From positions 1 through 6,437 of the forward strand of contig CAMLSD010000175.1 of assembly GCA_946482595.1 (NCBI GenBank): 6,437 nt of DNA, written 5' to 3'. Origin of the DNA: an uncultured Comamonadaceae bacterium. Its GTDB lineage: Bacteria; Pseudomonadota; Gammaproteobacteria; Burkholderiales; Burkholderiaceae. Made by a program: the position numbers and the translations under genes. The notes beneath the pieces are model-generated. The model was given only the letters and a program-made list of their open reading frames with translations, ran no database searches and had not been told where the DNA came from. Below, one piece after another: positions 1 through 4,519 of the stretch; the stretch's first letter is position 1, and each line of letters opens with the position of its first letter.

Positions 1-1154
1 AGCAGGTCGCCGCGCGCGCTGTGCAGCCACTGGTAGCGCTGCAGCGCCTTGTCCTGCCGCAGGGACTCGATGATGGCCAGGCCTGCGGCCGGGCCTTCGT
101 GCATCGCCACCGCGATCGCGCGGTTGAGCTCGACGACCGGGGAGGGCATCACCCGCACCAGCTCGGCATACAGCGCGGCGATGCGCCCCCAGTCGGTCTG
201 ACTGGCCTGCGCTGCGGTGGCATGGCAGGACGCGATGGCCGCCTGCAGCTGGTAGGGCCCGGCCGGCGTGCCCAGCGCCTGCGCACGCGCCAGCGCGGCC
301 AGCCCGCGGCGGATCAGCAGCGGGTCCCAGCGGCTGCGGTCCTGGTCGCCCAGCAGCACCGGGCGGCCCTCCCCATCGGTGCGGGCGGCCGTGCGCGAGG
401 CCTGCAGCTCCATCAGCGCCACCAGCCCGTGCACCTCGGGCTGGTCGGGCGCCAGTTCGGCCAGCATGCGGCCCAGGCGCAGCGCCTCGTCGCACAGCGC
501 GGGCCGCAGCCAGTCCGACCCGCTGGTGGCGGTGTAGCCCTCGTTGAAGATCAGGTAGACCACCTCGAGCACCGAGGCCAGCCGCTCATCGCGCGCCGCA
601 CCATGGGGCACCTCGAAGGGCACGCGCGCCTCGCTGAGGGTGCGCTTGGCCCGCACGATGCGCTGGGCCAGCGTGGCCTCGGGCACCAGGTAGGCGCGGG
701 CGATCTCGTGGGTGCTCAGGCCGCCCAGCAGCTTGAGCGTGAGGGCCACGCGCGACTCGGTGGACAGCAACGGGTGGCAGGCGGTGAAGATCAGGCGCAG
801 CAGGTCGTCGCCGATGTCGTCCTGGCGTGCCGCATCGAGCGCATCGACAAAGTCGGGCACCGACAGCGCGTCGAGCGCCTCCAGGTCGTGGGCGATGTCC
901 TCGTGCCGCGCGGCGGCCATCTGCCGGTGTCGCAGATGGTCCAGTGCGCGACGCCGGGCCGTGGTCATCAGCCAGGCGCCCGGGTTGTCCGGCAGCCCCT
1001 GCACCGGCCAGTGTTCCAGCGCCGCCACCAGGGCGTCCTGCGCCAGGTCTTCGGCCAGGCCGATGTCGCGCACCATCCGCGCCACCGCGGCGATGATGCG
1101 GGCCGACTCGATGCGCCAGACGGCGGCGATGGACTGGTGGACACGGGAGTGCAT
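1..1154 (-). CDS. ECF-family RNA polymerase sigma factor, ECF42-like, with C-terminal TPR-like extension (3' end cut by window edge)
   Basis: This alternative sigma factor should direct RNA polymerase to a small set of promoters. The frame is open from the ATG at 1154 to the window edge (384 codons). Family members run somewhat over 400 residues, so a few tens of C-terminal residues are missing. Region 2 covers about residues 10-85 (DLAQDALVAALEHWP, then NPGAWLMTTARRRALDHLR). Region 4 covers about 115-175 (CHPLLSTESRVALTLKLLGG from residue 126, then the STHEIARAYLVPEATLAQRI helix-turn-helix). The linker signature YLIFNEGYTATSG follows near residue 200, and then helical TPR-like repeats (LARAQALG, VVELNRAIAVAMHEGPAAGL). 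An in-frame TGA lies 11 codons upstream of the ATG, which fixes the start. No clear Shine-Dalgarno precedes it. No anti-sigma gene is visible; in this group the C-terminal extension is thought to do the regulating. Adjacent DGPF and VOC genes support the ECF42 assignment. The sigma family is certain; the group is inferred. Confidence 0.95.
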   Translation of the reverse strand, partial: MHSRVHQSIAAVWRIESARIIAAVARMVRDIGLAEDLAQDALVAALEHWPVQGLPDNPGAWLMTTARRRALDHLRHRQMAAARHEDIAHDLEALDALSVPDFVDALDAARQDDIGDDLLRLIFTACHPLLSTESRVALTLKLLGGLSTHEIARAYLVPEATLAQRIVRAKRTLSEARVPFEVPHGAARDERLASVLEVVYLIFNEGYTATSGSDWLRPALCDEALRLGRMLAELAPDQPEVHGLVALMELQASRTAARTDGEGRPVLLGDQDRSRWDPLLIRRGLAALARAQALGTPAGPYQLQAAIASCHATAAQASQTDWGRIAALYAELVRVMPSPVVELNRAIAVAMHEGPAAGLAIIESLRQDKALQRYQWLHSARGDL

Positions 1155-1171
1155 GGGGGCAGTGTGCCGCA

Positions 1172-1207
1172 GGGGCGGCCGTTCTCAAGGAAACGCCGGG
1201 CCGCCCC
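1172..1207 (-). other. 9-bp inverted repeat (stem-loop) just upstream of the sigma-factor start
   Basis: GGGGCGGCC (1172-1180) and GGCCGCCCC (1199-1207) are perfect reverse complements separated by 18 bases. In the minus-strand transcript this would be a very stable stem ending 17 nt before the sigma-factor ATG, in a leader that has no recognisable Shine-Dalgarno. It could modulate translation or stability of the last gene, or be part of a repeat element. There is no T-run after it, so an intrinsic terminator is unlikely. Confidence 0.6.
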
Positions 1208-1262
1208 AAGTTTTCTTGACCCCCGCGGGGGGCGGGCTGGGCGCAGCCTGGCCCTGGGGGCG
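1190..1262. repeat. Candidate intergenic repeat-like (REP-type) GC-rich element
   Basis: The gap between the VOC gene and the sigma gene holds a 12-bp perfect palindrome, CCCCCGCGGGGG (1220-1231). Beside it is the wording TTGGGGCGGCCCGGCG (minus strand, 1211-1196). From memory, very similar strings recur between genes in Burkholderiales genomes, which suggests a dispersed repeat rather than gene-specific control. Only one copy is present in this window, so repetition cannot be shown here. Confidence 0.35.
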
Positions 1263-1263
1263 C

Positions 1264-1674
1264 TCAGCCCTGCTGCGGCGCCGCGGCCTCGTCCATCCAG
1301 AACACCTCCCACTGGTGGCCGTCCAGGTCGGCAAAGCCGTGCTGGTACATGAAACCCATGTCCTGGGCGGCGTTTGGTGTGGTCGCGCCGGCCTGCACGG
1401 CCCGGGCCACGACCGCATCGACCTCGGCGCGGCTGTCACACTGCAGGGCCAGCAGCACTTCGGTGCTCTGGCGCGCATCCGACACCGGCAGCTTGGTGAA
1501 GGACTGGAAAAAGGGCTCGACCAGCAGCATGACCGAGATGTTCTCGGCCACGATCAGGCAGGCGCCCTGCTCATTGGTGAAGCGGGGGTTGAAGTCCATG
1601 CCCAGGGCGCTGAAGAAGGCGCGGGTGCGCGCCATGTCGCGAATGGGCAGGTTGACGAAAAGCTGGCGGATCAT
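1264..1674 (-). CDS. VOC-superfamily (glyoxalase/bleomycin-resistance fold) protein
   Basis: This is a 136-residue single-domain VOC protein of unknown substrate, probably cytosolic, since no signal peptide or membrane segment is seen. It starts MIRQLFVNLPIRDMARTRAF, the first beta strand and helix of a VOC half-module. It ends DLDGHQWEVFWMD, the D-x-DGH-x-WE strand that usually carries the last metal ligand (Glu). The position often occupied by the first metal-binding His is Asn here (FVNLP), so metal use may differ from glyoxalase I. The ATG at 1674 is preceded by GAGG about 8 bases upstream. The gene begins 40 bp after the DGPF gene and is probably in the same transcript. Its role next to a DGPF protein and an ECF sigma factor is unknown. 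'Lactoylglutathione lyase' is a common automatic name that the sequence does not support specifically. Confidence 0.9.
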   Translation of the reverse strand: MIRQLFVNLPIRDMARTRAFFSALGMDFNPRFTNEQGACLIVAENISVMLLVEPFFQSFTKLPVSDARQSTEVLLALQCDSRAEVDAVVARAVQAGATTPNAAQDMGFMYQHGFADLDGHQWEVFWMDEAAAPQQG

Positions 1675-1714
1675 GTGGGGCCTCGTTCGGGAAGGGGTTG
1701 CGGGCTGGCTGGTG

Positions 1715-2101
1715 TCAGGCAGAGGGTGGCGGGAAGTCGTCCATCTCGAAAAGCTGGCGCACCTCGATCACCGCCTCGCAGCCTTCGCCCACCGGGTTGG
1801 GGTAACGACGGCTCCATTCAAGCGCCTCCTCGCGCGAGCGCACCTGGATCAGCGTGTAGCCGGCGATCAGCTCCTTGGTCTCGGCAAACGGGCCGTCGAT
1901 CACCTGGCGCCCGCCGGGGCCGTAGTGCACGCGCCAGCCCTTGTGGCTGGGCTGCAGGCCGGCAGCGTCGAGCAGCACCCCGGCGCGGGCGAGCTCTTCG
2001 TGAAAGGCGCCCATCGCGTCGAGCAGGGCCTGCGAGGGCATCGGGGCCGGATCGGCCTCGAAGGCCGGAACGGCACGCACCTGGATCATGAACCGCATCA
2101 T
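1715..2101 (-). CDS. YciI-family (YCII-related, DGPF) protein
   Basis: This is a 128-residue protein with one YCII domain. The family is a small alpha/beta ferredoxin-like fold of unknown biochemical role, often encoded beside ECF42 sigma factors. The signature DGPFAETKELIAGYTLIQV begins at about residue 69, and MRFMIQVRA at the N-terminus is the usual first strand. Three starts are possible in tandem: GTG at 2104, ATG at 2101 and ATG at 2098. The GGAGG at the end of the preceding VOC gene sits 6 bases before the ATG at 2101 and 9 before the ATG at 2098. Homologues usually begin MRFM-, so 2098 is equally plausible. The ATG overlaps the stop of the upstream VOC gene (TGATG), which points to translational coupling within one operon. 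The family assignment is firm and the function is unknown. Confidence 0.92.
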   Translation of the reverse strand: MMRFMIQVRAVPAFEADPAPMPSQALLDAMGAFHEELARAGVLLDAAGLQPSHKGWRVHYGPGGRQVIDGPFAETKELIAGYTLIQVRSREEALEWSRRYPNPVGEGCEAVIEVRQLFEMDDFPPPSA

Positions 2102-2514
2102 CACGCGCCTCCGGGGCAGGGTTGGTTGTTCATCAGCGGCTGCAGCATGCTCAGGCGGTTGCCCTCGGTGTCGACAAACGCCACATAGGCGCCCACGCCG
2201 GGGATGTCCATCGGTTCGCCCAGCACCTGCCCACCGGCGCTGCCGACACGGGCCATCGCGGCGCGGATCTCGTCGACCGCGATCACCACGCTCGGGTGCT
2301 GGCCCGGCATGTCAGGCCGATGCGGGTACATGCCCCCGCCAATGGCACCGGCCGGCGCGCCCGGCTTGGCGTCGCTCACCGCGGTGGTGAGCAGCATGTA
2401 GTGGCCCATGTCGGGGCCGAGCAGCTCGATCTGCCAGTCGAATGCGGCGCGGTAGAAGGCGGCGGCACGCTCGCGGTCGTGAAAGGGCATCTCGAAGTGG
2501 ACAACGGGGTTCAT
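2101..2514 (-). CDS. VOC-superfamily protein, first gene of the predicted ECF42-driven operon
   Basis: This is a 137-residue VOC-fold protein, probably cytosolic. MNPVVHFEMPFHDRERAAAF supplies the first strand with a His at residue 6, a usual metal-ligand position, followed by the AAAFYRAAFDW helix. VGAYVAFVDTEGNRLSMLQP forms the last strands, with an acidic residue at the usual second-half ligand position. This resembles the VOC subfamily that co-occurs with DGPF proteins and differs clearly from the other VOC protein at 1264-1674. The frame is open upstream to 2775, but the ATG at 2514 has a good Shine-Dalgarno (GGAGA, 7 bases upstream) and matches where homologues begin. The stop codon overlaps the next gene's start. 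The substrate is unknown. The gene lies about 100 bp downstream of the proposed ECF promoter. Confidence 0.92.
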   Translation of the reverse strand: MNPVVHFEMPFHDRERAAAFYRAAFDWQIELLGPDMGHYMLLTTAVSDAKPGAPAGAIGGGMYPHRPDMPGQHPSVVIAVDEIRAAMARVGSAGGQVLGEPMDIPGVGAYVAFVDTEGNRLSMLQPLMNNQPCPGGA

Positions 2515-2525
2515 GGTCGGCTCTC

Positions 2526-2545
2526 CTGGTTCGGGCTGGTTCGGG
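2526..2545. repeat. Perfect tandem 10-bp direct repeat beside the VOC-gene ribosome binding site
   Basis: CTGGTTCGGG occurs twice head to tail (2526-2535 and 2536-2545). On the transcribed strand the two units lie immediately upstream of, and run into, the GGAGA ribosome binding site of the VOC gene starting at 2514. It may be a protein-binding site, a replication-slippage product or chance. Confidence 0.6.
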
Positions 2546-2575
2546 GTGGGGATCGGCGAACAGGCGTTGACACAC

Positions 2576-2610
2576 CCGGCCTCGCCGGAAGCCCCCTGTC
2601 CCGGGGCTTC
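2576..2610 (-). other. Tandem hairpins in the 5' leader of the predicted ECF42 transcript
   Basis: GAAGCCCC (2588-2595) and GGGGCTTC (2603-2610) form a perfect 8-bp stem with a 7-base loop. Next to it CCGGC (2576-2580) and GCCGG (2584-2588) form a 5-bp stem with a 3-base loop, sharing base 2588. If transcription starts about 7 bases after the proposed -10 element, the first hairpin sits at the extreme 5' end of the mRNA, where such structures can protect against decay. No T-run follows on either strand, so it is not an obvious terminator. Confidence 0.55.
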
Positions 2611-2618
2611 ATCCACAC

Positions 2619-2645
2619 GACGAAACAGCCCGAGCGCTTTCGACA
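2619..2645 (-). promoter_or_regulatory. Candidate ECF42-type promoter (TGTCGA-N17-CGTC) of the VOC-DGPF-VOC-sigma operon
   Basis: Reading on the minus strand, TGTCGA (2645-2640) is followed by exactly 17 bases and CGTC (2622-2619). The published ECF42 promoter, as I recall it from work in Streptomyces venezuelae, has a TGTCGA -35 element and a CGTC/CGAC-like -10 element. The site is intergenic, correctly oriented, and about 105 bp before the first ATG of an operon that itself encodes an ECF42-like sigma factor. TGTCGA also occurs on the minus strand at 849-844 and 2176-2171, but inside coding sequence and without CGTC at that spacing. Confidence 0.65.
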
Positions 2646-2704
2646 GGGATGGACTCAGTGAAAACCCTGGGTCGTGGCCCGGTTCGGGCGCGCCCCTGCG
2701 TCGT

Positions 2705-3058
2705 TCACTCGTAGCACGGGCCCACGGCGCGGACTTCCACCGTGGCCCACTCAGCCGCCGGGCATTCGCGGGCAATCGCCACCGCCTCGTTCATCGAATC
2801 ACAGTCGAGCAGGTAGAAGCCGCCGATCATCTCCTTGGCCTCGGCAAACGGGCCGTCCATCAGCATGGCCCGGCCGGCTTCCTTGCGCACCCGCACCGCG
2901 TGACGGTCCGAGGCCAGCGACTCGACCGCCTTCAGCTTGCCCTGCGCCTGCAGCGCCTCGCCGAACTGCACCATGCGGGCATACACCTCGCGGCCCTGCG
3001 CCTCACTGCGCGTGGCGCGCTGGCCAGGGGGTTCCAGGATCAGGAGCAGATAGGACAT
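2705..3058 (-). CDS. YciI-family (YCII-related, DGPF) protein, second copy
   Basis: This is a 117-residue single YCII-domain protein. MSYLLLILEPPGQRA forms the first strand, and the signature DGPFAEAKEMIGGFYLLDC starts at residue 68. The Asp of DGPF and the following acidic and basic residues are intact. Its biochemical function is unknown, as for the whole family. It is clearly a distant paralogue of the DGPF protein at 1715-2101, with little similarity outside the signature. The ATG at 3058 is the only good start; the Shine-Dalgarno is weak (GGGGTG about 8-13 bases upstream). A 190-bp gap with its own predicted promoter separates it from the next minus-strand gene, so it may be a separate transcription unit. 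No TGTCGA element was found in front of it. No signal peptide or membrane segment is seen. Confidence 0.92.
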   Translation of the reverse strand: MSYLLLILEPPGQRATRSEAQGREVYARMVQFGEALQAQGKLKAVESLASDRHAVRVRKEAGRAMLMDGPFAEAKEMIGGFYLLDCDSMNEAVAIARECPAAEWATVEVRAVGPCYE

Positions 3059-3155
3059 GGCAGGACACCCCGGTGGGGCTGTGATGGCGTGGCAGCCATC
3101 CTAACGCCGCTGCGCGGCTGTTCCGGCCGCCACGGGTTACGGGAATTCGGAGTCC

Positions 3156-3262
3156 GCGGATATTCGCAAACTTTGCAACCTGACAGGGTGCCGCACACAT
3201 TTTTTCGCTAATTCAGTGCTTGTGAGGCATGGGGTGGTCAGCGAATATTGCAAACATTCGCC
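3156..3262 (+). promoter_or_regulatory. Candidate operator/promoter region of the prpC-acnD operon
   Basis: Two similar boxes lie 85 bp apart. The first (3156-3178) reads GCGGATATTCGCAAAC followed by TTTGCAA. The second (3241-3261) reads GCGAATATTGCAAAC followed by ATTCGC, so GCGAAT and ATTCGC form an inverted repeat. A partial GCGAAAAA copy lies between them on the minus strand (3208-3201). TTTGCAAA-like words are known operators for PrpR/RamB-type (short-chain fatty acyl-CoA regulator) proteins in actinobacteria, and relatives exist in proteobacteria; applying this here is inference. A weak sigma-70-like pair, TTGTGA (3220-3225) and AATATT (3244-3249) with an 18-bp spacer, would place its -10 inside the second box, suiting repression. 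The regulator gene is not in this window. The region also faces the divergent DGPF gene. Confidence 0.45.
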
Positions 3263-3305
3263 GGAGCACCCGGTCGACGTCTCGATGCAACCCCCTCCAG
3301 GCCCC

Positions 3306-3310
3306 AGGAG
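3306..3310 (+). promoter_or_regulatory. Ribosome binding site of prpC
   Basis: AGGAG lies 7 bases before the ATG at 3318. It decides the start against the longer open frame that begins at a GTG at 3216, which has no such site. Confidence 0.85.
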
Positions 3311-3317
3311 CGCCACC

Positions 3318-4472
3318 ATGATCGACACCCCTGCTCACACCTTCAAGCCCAAGAAATCGGTCGCGCTGTCCGGGGTCACCGCCGGCAACACCGCGTTGTG
3401 CACGGTGGGCCGCACCGGCAATGACCTGCACTACCGCGGCTATGACATCCTCGACCTGGCGCAGGCCTGCGAATTCGAGGAGGTGGCCCACCTGCTGGTG
3501 CATGGCAAATTGCCCAGTGCGAGCGAACTGCGTGCCTACAAGGCCAGGCTCAAGGCCTGGCGCGGCTTGCCGGCCAGCGTGCGGGAGGCGCTCGAGAAGC
3601 TGCCGGCCAGCGCCCACCCGATGGACGTGATGCGCACCGGCGTGTCGGCCCTGGGCTGCGTGCTGCCCGAAAAGGACGACCACGGCGCTCCGGGGGCCCG
3701 CGACATTGCCGACCGGCTGATGGCCTCGCTGGGTTCCATGCTGCTGTACTGGTACCGCTGGGCGGCACACGGCCGGCGCATCGAGGTGGAGACCGACGAC
3801 GCGTCGATCGGCGCGCACTTCCTGCACCTGCTGCACGGGCACGCGCCGCCGCCCGACTGGGAGCGCGCCATGCACACCTCGCTGATCCTGTATGCCGAGC
3901 ACGAATTCAACGCCTCGACCTTCACCGCCCGCGTGATTGCCGGCACCGGCAGCGACATGCATTCCTGTGTGGCCGGTGCCATCGGTGCGCTGCGCGGGCC
4001 GCGCCACGGCGGCGCCAACGAGGTGGCCTTCGAGGTGCAGAAGCGCTACGACAACCCGGACGAGGCCGAGGCCGACATCCGTCGCCGCGTCGAGGCGCGT
4101 GAGGTCGTGATCGGCTTTGGCCACCCGGTCTACACGGTGAGCGACCCGCGCAATCAGGTGATCAAGCAGGTGGCCCACGCGCTGTCGCGAGAAGCCGGCA
4201 ACCTGCGCATGTTCAACATCGCCGAACGGATCGAGCGGGTGATGTGGGAGGCCAAGCGGATGTTCCCCAACCTCGACTGGTACAGCGCGGTCAGCTATCA
4301 CATGATGGGCGTGCCCACGGCCATGTTCACGCCCTTGTTCGTGATCGCCCGCACCAGCGGCTGGGCAGCCCATGTGATCGAGCAGCGCGCCGACAACAAG
4401 ATCATCCGCCCGAGCGCGAACTACACTGGCCCTGAAGATCTGAAGTTTCTGCCCATCCAGGAGCGGGCGTGA
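3318..4472 (+). CDS. prpC: 2-methylcitrate synthase
   Basis: This enzyme condenses propionyl-CoA with oxaloacetate to 2-methylcitrate, the entry step of the 2-methylcitrate cycle, in the cytosol. The 384-residue length fits PrpC (389 in enteric bacteria). The N-terminus [20 protein letters not shown] and the segment [13 protein letters not shown] are typical of PrpC rather than of housekeeping GltA. The catalytic triad is visible: His230 in GPRHGGANE, His269 in [13 protein letters not shown] and Asp320 in FPNLDWYS. These sit exactly five residues earlier than His235, His274 and Asp325 as I recall them for the Salmonella enzyme. [20 protein letters not shown] near the end is the usual C-terminal substrate-binding segment. 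acnD follows after 47 bp on the same strand. prpB, which often precedes prpC, is absent upstream. Weak citrate synthase activity is common in this family. Confidence 0.97.
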   Translation: MIDTPAHTFKPKKSVALSGVTAGNTALCTVGRTGNDLHYRGYDILDLAQACEFEEVAHLLVHGKLPSASELRAYKARLKAWRGLPASVREALEKLPASAHPMDVMRTGVSALGCVLPEKDDHGAPGARDIADRLMASLGSMLLYWYRWAAHGRRIEVETDDASIGAHFLHLLHGHAPPPDWERAMHTSLILYAEHEFNASTFTARVIAGTGSDMHSCVAGAIGALRGPRHGGANEVAFEVQKRYDNPDEAEADIRRRVEAREVVIGFGHPVYTVSDPRNQVIKQVAHALSREAGNLRMFNIAERIERVMWEAKRMFPNLDWYSAVSYHMMGVPTAMFTPLFVIARTSGWAAHVIEQRADNKIIRPSANYTGPEDLKFLPIQERA

Positions 4473-4519
4473 GCCCAGGCGCAGCACGCACACGCTCCGC
4501 AAGGCCCCGCACACCTGCC

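Noticed and set aside
844..849. Minus-strand TGTCGA inside the sigma gene as another ECF promoter
   Set aside because: No CGTC or CGAC occurs 16-17 bases downstream and the site is inside coding sequence; the copy at 2171-2176 fails the same way.
21..2188. Long plus-strand open frames across the sigma, VOC and DGPF genes
   Set aside because: They are opposite genes with clear family motifs, have Arg/Gly/Ala/Pro-rich low-complexity translations, and lack plausible ribosome binding sites.
2567..2590. TTGACA on the plus strand as a sigma-70 -35 element
   Set aside because: No -10-like hexamer lies at suitable spacing (the DNA there is GCCCCC-rich), and no plus-strand gene follows.
2646..2704. 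Possible terminator after the second DGPF gene
   Set aside because: Only a 5-bp stem (GCCCG/CGGGC) and a distant run of four T were found, too weak to call a terminator.
2515..2775. Upstream extension of the VOC gene in the same open frame
   Set aside because: It would run through the hairpins and the proposed promoter and into the DGPF gene. The ATG at 2514 has a good ribosome binding site and the normal VOC N-terminus.
3216..3317. 34-residue N-terminal extension of PrpC from a GTG at 3216
   Set aside because: It has no ribosome binding site, overlaps the candidate operator, and does not resemble PrpC N-termini. The ATG at 3318 has AGGAG at ideal spacing.
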